In this document: one piece after another, positions 24,865 to 31,368 of the stretch
How the letters are laid out: every line of letters begins with the position of its first letter
How positions within the stretch are numbered: the first letter of the stretch is position 1
IMG/VR virus record: IMGVR_UViG_3300040807_002082
Span: 1 to 64,000 of that record
Length of the DNA: 64,000 nt
Reading direction: 5' to 3' (one strand)
DNA from: a virus
Notes under the pieces: model-generated
Seen by the model: only the letters and a program-made list of their open reading frames with translations
Database searches by the model: none
What the model was told of the DNA's origin: nothing
Program-made: the position numbers and the translations under genes

Positions 24865-25290
24865 ATGGCAAAGAAAGATATCTTTATCTGCGTTTCTGGT
24901 GGCACCCGCCGCGAAAAGGAGTTAATTACTGAAGTTGCTTATTTAGCTCAAAAGAAATTAATGCCTCGTATTCGTAAATTAGAACTTGTCATTAACGTCA
25001 AAAAGCTTGATGTATACGCTGACGTATTAAACCTTGAAGAACGCTTATTTGAAATGAGAATTTGTCGTGGTATGAATCTATATGATATTATTACTACTGT
25101 ATGCCATGAAATGGTGCATATTAAACAATACGTCCGTGGCGAACTTAATGCCTGTGGTACTCGTTGGAAAAGCCGTAAGATATCGGATAAAACTCAATAT
25201 ATGGATTTACCTTGGGAAAAGGAAGCATTTAAATTAGAAGAAAAGCTTGCCTTAGAAGTATTCAAGGAAATCAAGTTTATACCAAAATAA
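24865..25290 (+). CDS. SprT-like zinc metallopeptidase
   Basis: 141 residues. The zinc protease motif HEMVH lies in VCHEMVHIKQYVRGE, and a conserved SprT-type Leu/Arg-rich helix precedes it. SprT/Spartan relatives cut proteins crosslinked to DNA; phage versions are common in T4-like genomes. No C-terminal zinc ribbon is visible. Substrate unknown. Confidence 0.75.
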   Translation: MAKKDIFICVSGGTRREKELITEVAYLAQKKLMPRIRKLELVINVKKLDVYADVLNLEERLFEMRICRGMNLYDIITTVCHEMVHIKQYVRGELNACGTRWKSRKISDKTQYMDLPWEKEAFKLEEKLALEVFKEIKFIPK

Positions 25291-25291
25291 A

Positions 25292-25323
25292 GGTAACAAA
25301 TAGTAACAATTAATGTTGTTACC
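25292..25323. repeat. Inverted repeat with GTAACAA / TTGTTAC units
   Basis: GGTAACAA and TTGTTACC pair over 8 bp across a 16 nt gap, and a second GTAACAA lies inside the gap. Placed in the 96 nt between the SprT-like gene and the next ORF. Could be an operator or RNA hairpin. Confidence 0.4.
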
Positions 25324-25386
25324 GTTAACATTATTACATATCTGTTATATATATCATTATAGGAATATATAACAGGAGGTCCCACC

Positions 25387-25635
25387 ATGTGCAGTCCATT
25401 TGTGCGTAAAGAAGCCAACCGAATGAATTGGATTATCAAAGGCAAGTTAATTGATAGATCCTGGTCTGATAAAGATATTGAAGCAACCTACAATTCATAT
25501 ATGAAACGACTGTGGGGCAACAACGAAAATTACATCCATGAAGATGGATTCCAACAAGCATGGAAAGCTCGTGAAGCTGAAATCTATAATGAGGAAAACG
25601 ATCTTCAAGGAATTGCTGTTTTAGGTTACGACTAA
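25387..25635 (+). CDS. Hypothetical protein, 82 aa
   Basis: AGGAGG precedes the ATG at 25387. Begins MCSPFVRKEANRMNWIIKGK; acidic and aromatic C-terminal half. No family recognised. Followed by an AT-rich 98 nt gap holding a promoter. Confidence 0.55.
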   Translation: MCSPFVRKEANRMNWIIKGKLIDRSWSDKDIEATYNSYMKRLWGNNENYIHEDGFQQAWKAREAEIYNEENDLQGIAVLGYD

Positions 25636-25675
25636 AACTTTTTTCATTTTATTTCATATTTTCTTAATTTTCCTA

Positions 25676-25704
25676 TTGACATTTGGTTCCGAATAGTATA
25701 GATT
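25676..25704 (+). promoter_or_regulatory. Sigma70-like promoter
   Basis: TTGACA, 17 nt, TAGATT, upstream of the small-gene run 25735-26543. Confidence 0.75.
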
Positions 25705-25734
25705 GTTTATATAAGGTAAACAAAGGAACAAAAC

Positions 25735-26007
25735 ATGTCACGTATTATTCACCTAGATAACGGTTCAACAATCAAAGCTGACGTAGTTGAGTCATTCGAC
25801 CGCGCAGTTGCAAATCCTGAAAACATAAACAACGATGGTTCTATCAATTGGAACTTTGTTGATGCGGATATGAACCTTGACTGTGGTTACTGGTCAGCAT
25901 CATATATTGCTGAATGTTTTGATAAGTTGGCTGATGAGTACGATCTTAGCGTAGCCTGGGATCGTTTGCAAGTTCTTAAAACTGATTTTCTTGGTATGGA
26001 GGCGTAA
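25735..26007 (+). CDS. Hypothetical protein, 90 aa
   Basis: Soluble, acidic, begins MSRIIHLDNGSTIKADVVES. AAAGGA ribosome site. No family recognised; probable early host-takeover gene by position behind a strong promoter. Confidence 0.6.
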   Translation: MSRIIHLDNGSTIKADVVESFDRAVANPENINNDGSINWNFVDADMNLDCGYWSASYIAECFDKLADEYDLSVAWDRLQVLKTDFLGMEA

Positions 26008-26009
26008 GT

Positions 26010-26198
26010 ATGAAAAAGCAACAGTGGATCATGGTGATGTCAAAAGCACCAGCTCAAGACGAGTTTGGTATGACTATAAGCTATAGCATCGATGAACTTG
26101 GTGCTGAGAAGGCGATGGAAAAAGCTCAATCATATATAACAGAGCAATCCAAAGTTTTTCGTCAAGTTGAATTTAAACTCCAAGGAGGTGCTTGGTAA
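26010..26198 (+). CDS. Hypothetical protein, 62 aa
   Basis: Starts 2 nt after the previous stop and overlaps the next ATG as TAATG. MKKQQWIMVMSKAPAQDEFG start; mixed alpha/beta composition. No family recognised. Confidence 0.55.
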   Translation: MKKQQWIMVMSKAPAQDEFGMTISYSIDELGAEKAMEKAQSYITEQSKVFRQVEFKLQGGAW

Positions 26199-26446
26199 TG
26201 AGCGATCTTAAATTTACAACTTGTGGTGATTATATGTCTCAATATGATGAACGTCACGGCGGCCCTTACGATCGCGGATCTGCCGATAGCTACTATGGCC
26301 GTGGCTACAACCCTCATTATTACACCGGTGATACGTACCGATCTGTTCGTGTTGAGCTAGCTGATATGACTCCTGCAGAAATTGTTGAATACACGAAGGG
26401 TTATAATGATAATGAAGAAGATGGTAACTTCAAAGACTGGGGTTAA
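26198..26446 (+). CDS. Conserved small phage protein with DRGSADSYYGR motif
   Basis: 82 residues from ATG 26198. DRGSADSYYGRGYNPHYY is a pattern I associate with a widespread small phage protein family of unknown function. ELADMTPAEIVEYTKGY follows. AGGAGG ribosome site. Confidence 0.65.
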   Translation: MSDLKFTTCGDYMSQYDERHGGPYDRGSADSYYGRGYNPHYYTGDTYRSVRVELADMTPAEIVEYTKGYNDNEEDGNFKDWG

Positions 26447-26543
26447 AGTCAACGGTAAACTATTCACTTGTATTTTAGATGCAATTGAATATCGTGACTA
26501 TTTAGATGCTCATTATGTAAAGGTTGTGTGGGAATATGTCTGA
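26421..26543 (+). CDS. 40-aa microprotein overlapping the previous gene
   Basis: ATG at 26421 with a purine-rich GAAGAAG leader, overlapping the previous stop by 26 nt. It contains GKLFTCILDAIEYRDY. AT-rich third positions like real genes here. Unproven. Confidence 0.4.
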   Translation: MVTSKTGVKVNGKLFTCILDAIEYRDYLDAHYVKVVWEYV

Positions 26544-26599
26544 TTTCAATCCCACGTTTACTCCATATGAAATAATTTCACATTTTGTGAAAAAAGTTG

Positions 26600-26628
26600 T
26601 TGACATATCTTTTAATTTAGATTATTAT
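26600..26628 (+). promoter_or_regulatory. Sigma70-like promoter
   Basis: TTGACA, 17 nt, TATTAT, upstream of the 26674 gene, which has AGGAG before its ATG. Confidence 0.75.
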
Positions 26629-26673
26629 AGTTATATCAAATGGAAAAACACATACACACTAGGAGAATTCCAA

Positions 26674-27033
26674 ATGGCTAAAATCAAATCTTTCGACAAA
26701 GCAACTCTTCGCGCACTTCGTACTGAAATGGACGCATTGCTTGAAAAGTACGGTAAGAAAACCGGCCTTGATTTTGAAGTAGGTAATATGCGTTTCAGTG
26801 ATACTGAAGTTGACATTAAGGTTAAAGCAAAAGTTAGTGGCGTAAAAACTCGTACTGACTCAAACCTTGAACTGTTTGCTAAAATGGCAGGCATTACAAA
26901 TCTTACCAACAGATCTGGAGACCGTTTGGTTGAGTACAAGACTCGTTCTCCCGTGTATCCGTTTGTCTTCGAGCGTGGCGGTAAGCGTTACAAGTGTTCA
27001 GAAGCACAGGCTCGTTCGTTGTTCGCAGCATAA
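26674..27033 (+). CDS. Hypothetical protein, 119 aa
   Basis: I start at ATG 26674, which follows the promoter and an AGGAG site, although the frame stays open upstream to 26536. N-terminal helix (DKATLRALRTEMDALLEKYG), then strands and a basic C-terminus with GKRYKCSEAQARSLF. No family recognised with certainty. Confidence 0.65.
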   Translation: MAKIKSFDKATLRALRTEMDALLEKYGKKTGLDFEVGNMRFSDTEVDIKVKAKVSGVKTRTDSNLELFAKMAGITNLTNRSGDRLVEYKTRSPVYPFVFERGGKRYKCSEAQARSLFAA

Positions 27034-27212
27034 TGCTTCTACACCTTTTCGTTTCTCCCATGGCTGCCTACTTCATGACTTTGGTGTGGGCAGCCATTTT
27101 TGGTAATACTGCAGGTACATCTGAGCTTATGATAGAAGAATGGATCATATGTATACAGTTATACCTTGGTGTTGCACTTATGATACAATTTAAGAAATCT
27201 TCAAAAGAATAG
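27033..27212 (+). CDS. Small membrane protein, two helices
   Basis: 59 residues, coupled to the preceding stop by TAATG. Hydrophobic stretches at about 1-20 and 36-50, ending in a KKSSKE tail. Ends directly before the tmRNA promoter. Function unknown. Confidence 0.55.
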   Translation: MLLHLFVSPMAAYFMTLVWAAIFGNTAGTSELMIEEWIICIQLYLGVALMIQFKKSSKE

Positions 27213-27241
27213 TTGACATTTCCGTGTTTTTGTATTATATA
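27213..27241 (+). promoter_or_regulatory. Sigma70-like promoter for the tmRNA gene
   Basis: TTGACA, 17 nt, TATATA, ending 3 nt before the acceptor-side helix of the tmRNA precursor. Confidence 0.75.
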
Positions 27242-27250
27242 TAGACTGTG

Positions 27251-27309
27251 GACGTTGAAACAAAATAAAGACGGATCGGACTCGGGTGCGATTCCCGACG
27301 CCTCCACCA
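27251..27309 (+). ncRNA. ssrA: Permuted tmRNA, acceptor piece
   Basis: In this permuted gene the 3' end of the mature molecule is encoded first. The T-arm TCGGG/CCCGA encloses TGCGATT, followed by CGCCTCC, discriminator A and encoded CCA ending at 27309. The CGCCTCC strand pairs with GGGGGCG at 27380-27386 and creates the G3-U70 pair that marks alanyl-tRNA. A 9-bp helix TAGACTGTG (27242-27250) with CACAGTCTA (27316-27324) closes the precursor around this piece. The 5' boundary is approximate. Confidence 0.9.
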
Positions 27310-27379
27310 AAAGCACACAGTCTACTGGTGAATGAGATAACAATGCTCATAATAAAAGTCCAAACTGTGTGTTTTTGAT

Positions 27380-27540
27380 GGGGGCGAATTAGGATCGACG
27401 GACGTAATAGTTGAGTGGAGTTCACCGTGTTGACCTACGTTATTCGGTCAAACAAACTAAATGCAAACGATAACTTTGCACCATCTGAATCATTTGCTCT
27501 AGCAGCATGATCACAGGGGGCTGGCCACTTGCCTAGCAAC
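27380..27540 (+). ncRNA. ssrA: Permuted tmRNA, coding piece with proteolysis tag ANDNFAPSESFALAA
   Basis: Begins GGGGGCG, the 5' acceptor strand, then the conserved AGGATCGACGG of tmRNA. The resume codon GCA is at 27463, and the tag reads ANDNFAPSESFALAA with a TGA stop at 27508-27510. ANDN...ALAA is the alphaproteobacterial style. A GACC...GGTC pseudoknot-like pairing lies just before the tag. tmRNA rescues stalled ribosomes and marks nascent proteins for degradation. The 3' limit is approximate. I see no smpB gene in the window. Confidence 0.92.
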
Positions 27541-27556
27541 AGAAAAGTGGTTTTTT
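27525..27556 (+). terminator. Rho-independent terminator after tmRNA
   Basis: CCACTT pairs with AAGTGG and is followed by six T. Reads through, if at all, into the outer-membrane protein gene, for which no separate promoter is obvious. Confidence 0.7.
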
Positions 27557-27583
27557 ATGCACATAAAAAAGAAAGGACAAAAG

Positions 27584-28372
27584 ATGCGTAAACTACTAGT
27601 AACAACAGCACTTGTTTTTACCGCGGGTTCAGCAATGGCCGCAGAATTGGGTGGAGAAATTTCCGTAGATATCGCAGAGACAGCTGCAGGAGATTGGGGT
27701 GCAACCACATCTTTTGACTTAGGTATTGCGTCAATGGGTTCAGCTGTTCCAGCATTTGGAGCGATTGAACTTGATATGGACGAAGAAGGAGATATTACTC
27801 TTGACGAATGGAAAATCGGTACTGTCATTAATGGCGATGCTGTAATTTCAATCGGTGACCAAGGTAATATTTGGTTGGATCGCGAATCAGATGCTGCACA
27901 CGCAACAACCGCGGATCCAGCAATGAAGGAATCAGTACAAGTAACGGCTTTAGGAGCGTCTATGGCAATTGGCTTTACTGATGTCGAAGCGGACGTAACT
28001 GATATTGAAAACGTCCAAGGCAAATACGAAATGGGAGTAGGTGCGAATATTAATGTTGCCGCAGCAGGCGATTACAATATGAACTCTGAAGAATGGACAA
28101 TCGGCGGCCGCGCAGAAGTAGGTGTTAACGATATGTTCGCTATCGGTCAAATGGTAACATACGGCTCAGCTGATGAGAAAATCGGTTATGAATCCGATAT
28201 CTCAGCATTTGGTGTTACTGCATATTTGAACGGTGATGCTGATGAGCTTGCACAAAACGTTGGTGGTTCATATACATATGATCTAAACGGTATTGAACTA
28301 GGTGCTGGTGTTAACTATAACATTGACACTGAAGCAACTACACCATCTGTATCTGCATCATTTGCTTTTTAA
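27584..28372 (+). CDS. Outer-membrane beta-barrel (porin-like) protein
   Basis: 262 residues from ATG 27584, which has GAAAGGA in front (an earlier in-frame ATG lies in the terminator T-tract). A clear signal peptide ends ...AGSAMAA. The mature part alternates short strands rich in Gly/Val with acidic loops and ends in ASFAF, the terminal-Phe signature recognised by the BAM machinery. Very acidic, as in marine porins. Probably placed in the host outer membrane during infection, where it could mask receptors or change permeability. No porin subfamily can be named by eye. Confidence 0.8.
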   Translation: MRKLLVTTALVFTAGSAMAAELGGEISVDIAETAAGDWGATTSFDLGIASMGSAVPAFGAIELDMDEEGDITLDEWKIGTVINGDAVISIGDQGNIWLDRESDAAHATTADPAMKESVQVTALGASMAIGFTDVEADVTDIENVQGKYEMGVGANINVAAAGDYNMNSEEWTIGGRAEVGVNDMFAIGQMVTYGSADEKIGYESDISAFGVTAYLNGDADELAQNVGGSYTYDLNGIELGAGVNYNIDTEATTPSVSASFAF

Positions 28373-28404
28373 GCAAGATATACTTATAGAAAAATCTAAG
28401 TTGA

Positions 28405-28429
28405 GGGGCGGTCTTGTACTGCCCCTTTG
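28405..28429 (+). terminator. Rho-independent terminator after the barrel protein gene
   Basis: GGGGCGGT and ACTGCCCC form an 8-bp stem (one G-T wobble) with loop CTTGT, followed by TTT. Confidence 0.7.
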
Positions 28430-28437
28430 GTCTTCTG

Positions 28438-28445
28438 TATAAATA
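28438..28445 (+). promoter_or_regulatory. Late promoter box (TATAAATA) for heme oxygenase
   Basis: Exact TATAAATA just after a terminator and 26 nt before the heme oxygenase ATG. GGAGG is the ribosome site. No TTGACA site is seen here, so the gene looks late-expressed. Confidence 0.65.
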
Positions 28446-28470
28446 AAACTGATTACGTATGGAGGATGAC

Positions 28471-29022
28471 ATGTCTTTGAAATTAAAAGAACTTACGTGG
28501 GCTCATCACCAAGCAGCAGAAAGAAGAGCGTTTGCTAAACAGCTTTTAAGTGGTAAAATTGAACCAAAGCTGTATCATAAGTTCTTGTGTTGCCAATATT
28601 TGAATTATCAAATTCTTGAGTCATACACAGAAGTACCATCGCATTTATTACCGATAAGAAGAGAATCACGTATCTGGACAGACATCCGTGAGCTTGAGGT
28701 AGAATACGATTTAACACCCGATGGAAATTACCCTCAATCCGTCGAGGATTATAACAAACATATTAAGAGTCTTGCTGAAAAAGGAGATCAACACGGTCTT
28801 CTTGCGCATATGTATGTACGTCATTTTGGCGATTTACATGGCGGTCAGATGATTAAAAAACGAGTTCCTGGTTCTGGTAAAATGTATGAGTTTGAACTCG
28901 AAAAAGAATATCTCATTGAGGAATTTCGTAAATATCTTGATGACGATATGGCTGAGGAAGCGAAAATATGTTTTGATTTTGCATCTCAGCTTTTTGATGA
29001 ATTGTCTAAAGAAATAGATTGA
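28471..29022 (+). CDS. Heme oxygenase (biliverdin-forming, HO-1 family)
   Basis: 183 residues. The heme-ligand region TWAHHQAAE fits TxxxHxxAE with proximal His13. The distal-helix motif GDLHGGQ is at residues 120-126, preceded by YVRHF. HO uses reduced ferredoxin and O2 to open heme to biliverdin, CO and Fe2+. Start chosen at 28471 (GGAGG upstream) rather than an in-frame ATG that overlaps the ribosome site. The bilin reductase gene follows within 400 nt. Shorter than the plant and cyanobacterial enzymes (about 230-240) but complete in motifs. Confidence 0.93.
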   Translation: MSLKLKELTWAHHQAAERRAFAKQLLSGKIEPKLYHKFLCCQYLNYQILESYTEVPSHLLPIRRESRIWTDIRELEVEYDLTPDGNYPQSVEDYNKHIKSLAEKGDQHGLLAHMYVRHFGDLHGGQMIKKRVPGSGKMYEFELEKEYLIEEFRKYLDDDMAEEAKICFDFASQLFDELSKEID

Positions 29023-29046
29023 CATTTCATTAAACTGTTATATTAT
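29019..29046 (+). promoter_or_regulatory. Sigma70-like promoter downstream of heme oxygenase
   Basis: TTGACA, 16 nt, TATTAT, overlapping the heme oxygenase stop. It would express the 57-aa protein, the AbrB-like protein and the bilin reductase independently of heme oxygenase. Confidence 0.7.
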
Positions 29047-29075
29047 TAAATTGTAGCAAACAAACGGAGGGTAAC

Positions 29076-29249
29076 ATGGAACAAGCAATTCCTGTATACG
29101 AAGATGTTGAAGTTAAACCTGTAGTACGCGGAGAGCGTATGCTACGTAGTGAAGCTGCACGAACTAGGCGACGAGAATTGAAGACCGTTCGTGAGAATCG
29201 AGTCATTAACGAATGGGCACGTGCTCGGCGCGCAAAGAAGAAGAAATAA
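29076..29249 (+). CDS. Basic 57-aa protein
   Basis: GGAGGG ribosome site. Acidic first third, then strongly basic (ARTRRRELKTVR and ARARRAKKKK), which suggests RNA or DNA binding. TAATG coupling with the next gene. No family recognised. Confidence 0.6.
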   Translation: MEQAIPVYEDVEVKPVVRGERMLRSEAARTRRRELKTVRENRVINEWARARRAKKKK

Positions 29250-29452
29250 TGACAAGTTATTTGACAGAAGTAAAGGAGGATCCCCTTAACGGGGACCTCT
29301 ACATCGAGTTCCCACCAGAATTTTTAGAAGAATTAGGATGGGGAGAAAACGACGAACTGATTTGGGAACAAACCGATCTTGGTTGGTCAATAAGGAAAAA
29401 TGAAGATGCATCCATTATGGATCAGGCTCGAAAAACTGGCGACCAATCTTAG
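29249..29452 (+). CDS. AbrB/SpoVT-like small DNA-binding protein
   Basis: 67 residues from ATG 29249. NGDLYIEFPPEFLEELGWGE followed by DELIWEQTDLGWSI resembles the swapped-hairpin AbrB/MazE fold (x-I-P-x-E-x-x-x-x-L-G-W-x-x-G/N-D). It may regulate transcription or act as an antitoxin-like protein; no toxin is adjacent. Overlaps the bilin reductase start by 53 nt. Confidence 0.55.
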   Translation: MTSYLTEVKEDPLNGDLYIEFPPEFLEELGWGENDELIWEQTDLGWSIRKNEDASIMDQARKTGDQS

Positions 29453-30089
29453 CAAAAAATTTGACGAGCATTTTACAAAATGGGATAATCCAAAATACGA
29501 TGATAGTCTAAAGTTTCCTGGATGGAAAGACGATTTTTGGTTATCTCCTTTAATTCGTAAAGCGCATTTAAAAACAATCGTACCTGAGGACGGTAAAGGA
29601 TTGTGGCTAATGCATGTGAATGTATTTCCACGCGAAGGTATTGAATTGCCAATCCTTGGGTTTGATATTGTAGCAGGTCCTAAAAAGATTACAGGATCTT
29701 TTATGGATTTTAGCCCATTACACGGTCATCCACATCCGTACCATGATTATATGGAAATGGTAGTTAAAAATCTTGAATGGGTTAAAGCAAGAGAATTACC
29801 ACCTTGGGCAAAAGAAATCTTTTCAGAGGATATGATTGCAGTTGGTAACATTAATACAGACGAAGAATTAAATCAATTCATTGACGTCACGACAGATCTT
29901 ACAGATTATTATTTAGATAACATTGTAAAAAATGCGTTCAGGTCAAATCGCGATACAAAACCAATTCTAAACAAATATTGCTTTAATCAAAAAATGAATC
30001 CACATTTACATCGTTCAATTGAAGCAATGGGCATCTCAAAACAAGATAAGAATCGTTACGTTGATACTATTTTATTTGAGGAGATATAA
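29400..30089 (+). CDS. Ferredoxin-dependent bilin reductase (HY2 family, PcyX/PebS/PcyA-like)
   Basis: 229 residues. The order of family landmarks is intact: HPLWIRLEKLA start, VFPREGIELPILGFDIVAG (about 75-93), FMDFSPL with the conserved catalytic-type Asp103, ELPPWAKEIFS (132-142), and YCFNQKMNP (193-201). The usual Asn-Asp of the last motif is Asn-Pro here. These enzymes reduce biliverdin with electrons from ferredoxin to phycobilins such as phycoerythrobilin. Lacks the extra length of plant HY2. Which bilin is made cannot be read from sequence; PcyX-type is my best guess because the context is non-cyanobacterial. Confidence 0.88.
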   Translation: MKMHPLWIRLEKLATNLSKKFDEHFTKWDNPKYDDSLKFPGWKDDFWLSPLIRKAHLKTIVPEDGKGLWLMHVNVFPREGIELPILGFDIVAGPKKITGSFMDFSPLHGHPHPYHDYMEMVVKNLEWVKARELPPWAKEIFSEDMIAVGNINTDEELNQFIDVTTDLTDYYLDNIVKNAFRSNRDTKPILNKYCFNQKMNPHLHRSIEAMGISKQDKNRYVDTILFEEI

Positions 30090-30766
30090 TGGCATTTCTT
30101 GTACACCCTTTGCCGCCAGTGAGTGTATACGTACGTAAAGAATATTTGTATGATTTGGAAAAAGGACATGGTGAATTCACTCCAGGTATTTGGATAAGCC
30201 TTAAGAGCACTAAATATAAAGCTCTTTATTTTGAAACCTTGTTAACCGATTATGGTGCACTCTATGATAAACTTCCTATCTCGGCTTTCGTTTGGAAAAC
30301 AGATCATGGCGAGCTTCTTCCTCTTGATGTGCTTCAGCTATGGGATTGCTTTGACTATGACATCACTGTCGTACAAAAACCACTCTTGTCACGCTGTGAA
30401 TTTTTCGGAAAGGATCGAAGAATGCATGCAGGAGAATACGAATTCACAGTGGATAATTGTCACCGCGATACTTCCATCATTGACACCAACTTCAGTGAAC
30501 ACGATCCCGAACACAAATCCTTCAACGTCATTAGGCTTGACAACGGTCAATTCGCTGCTCAGCCTAACAATCGGGTTATCTGGCGTGATAGCTCCTTAAC
30601 TCCTGATAAATTACTACAGCCTGACTTTAAAGTATGTACTCAAAACTACGCAGTAGAAACAGAACCTAAATGGTCTGTTGGCCACACTGACGAATGGCAA
30701 TATAAGACAGAAGAAGAGTACGAAATTTACCAATCAAAAGAATTGAAGAAAGGAAAAAACAGTTGA
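30089..30766 (+). CDS. Hypothetical protein, 225 aa
   Basis: Follows the bilin reductase without a gap. Begins MAFLVHPLPPVSVYVRKEYL. Contains several Cys and His (CEFFGKDRRMHAGEYEF, DNCHRD). I recognise similar proteins from marine T4-like phages but no function. Aromatic and acidic C-terminus. Confidence 0.65.
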   Translation: MAFLVHPLPPVSVYVRKEYLYDLEKGHGEFTPGIWISLKSTKYKALYFETLLTDYGALYDKLPISAFVWKTDHGELLPLDVLQLWDCFDYDITVVQKPLLSRCEFFGKDRRMHAGEYEFTVDNCHRDTSIIDTNFSEHDPEHKSFNVIRLDNGQFAAQPNNRVIWRDSSLTPDKLLQPDFKVCTQNYAVETEPKWSVGHTDEWQYKTEEEYEIYQSKELKKGKNS

Positions 30767-30791
30767 CAGTATTGCATTGCTGTGATAATAT
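30763..30791 (+). promoter_or_regulatory. Sigma70-like promoter upstream of gp33-gp59
   Basis: TTGACA, 17 nt, TAATAT. It covers the TTG that a naive ORF call would use as a start. Confidence 0.75.
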
Positions 30792-30819
30792 TAATATAAC
30801 TAATGGCACTACAAGCGTT

Positions 30820-30981
30820 ATGTTTGGTCGCCATCGTTATGAAGTAAATGTGGTATTCTGTAAAGAGTGTGGATCACAAAAAGCAACTTCACATATTAAA
30901 CATATAAAGGAGGGTACGTATAATGACGACGTTCGTCAACCAATTCCTGGGAGAACGGGACGGGCAACAGCTACGAGCTGA
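30820..30981 (+). CDS. Possible 53-aa CxxC protein
   Basis: First ATG in the frame after the promoter. Contains FCKECGSQ and a basic tail; no Shine-Dalgarno is seen. It overlaps the next gene by 59 nt. Doubtful. Confidence 0.35.
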   Translation: MFGRHRYEVNVVFCKECGSQKATSHIKHIKEGTYNDDVRQPIPGRTGRATATS

Positions 30982-31129
30982 AATCCACTCGGCAGGGCAA
31001 GGCTACACAATTAACTATTACATTAATGGAAACTTTATTAAAGAAGAAGCTATTATTGGTCGCAGCGTACATTACGTTGAAGATGCAGCGAATAATTGGA
31101 TTAGCGGGATTAAGGTGTTAAACGGATAA
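30923..31129 (+). CDS. Hypothetical protein, 68 aa
   Basis: GGAGGG precedes the ATG. Short alpha/beta protein (GYTINYYINGNFIKEE, then a Trp-containing helix). Overlaps gp33 by 1 nt (TAATG). No family recognised. Confidence 0.6.
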   Translation: MTTFVNQFLGERDGQQLRAEIHSAGQGYTINYYINGNFIKEEAIIGRSVHYVEDAANNWISGIKVLNG

Positions 31130-31368
31130 TGATTACGCCGCCTCGATCCCCTGAAAAAATACATCATGAAATTTCTCATATGCTTGCAGCAGGTATTAAC
31201 TATATTGATGCTTTGTGTGAATACGCACGAGCAAACGATTTAGAAATTGAAACTGTTGCAGACATTGTGAAAAAGTCTTCAATCCTTAAAGAGAAAGTAA
31301 GGAGTGAAGCGGTTGACTTGAAAATGGTAAAACGAGATGAGCCTGATATCACACGGATATGCGACTGA
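31129..31368 (+). CDS. gp33: Late-transcription co-activator gp33
   Basis: 79 residues (T4 gp33 112). NYIDALCEYARANDLEIETV and KSSILKEKVRSEA match the gp33 core that bridges RNA polymerase beta-flap and the sliding clamp during late transcription. Works with gp55 (17853). Immediately upstream of gp59, as in other T4-like genomes. Its short length removes part of the T4 N-terminus. Confidence 0.8.
   Translation: MITPPRSPEKIHHEISHMLAAGINYIDALCEYARANDLEIETVADIVKKSSILKEKVRSEAVDLKMVKRDEPDITRICD

Noticed and set aside
25292-25323. CRISPR or phage-defence repeat
   Set aside because: Only two or three copies of a 7-mer in an inverted arrangement; no regular spacers. Listed as a possible operator or hairpin.
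26536-26673. In-frame N-terminal extension of the 119-aa protein
   Set aside because: The extension contains a complete TTGACA/TATTAT promoter, and an AGGAG site precedes the ATG at 26674.
27557-27583. Upstream in-frame ATG for the barrel protein
   Set aside because: It directly follows the terminator T-tract, has no ribosome site, and would bury the signal peptide nine residues in.
27511-28023. Long minus-strand open frame opposite the barrel protein gene
   Set aside because: It is a Ser/Thr/Ala-rich shadow of a gene with a clear signal peptide and C-terminal signature, has no ribosome site, and runs across the tmRNA terminator.
30763-30819. TTG start for the CxxC protein
   Set aside because: The TTG is the first half of a -35 box (TTGACA) with a matching -10 box 17 nt later, so it is probably not transcribed as coding sequence.
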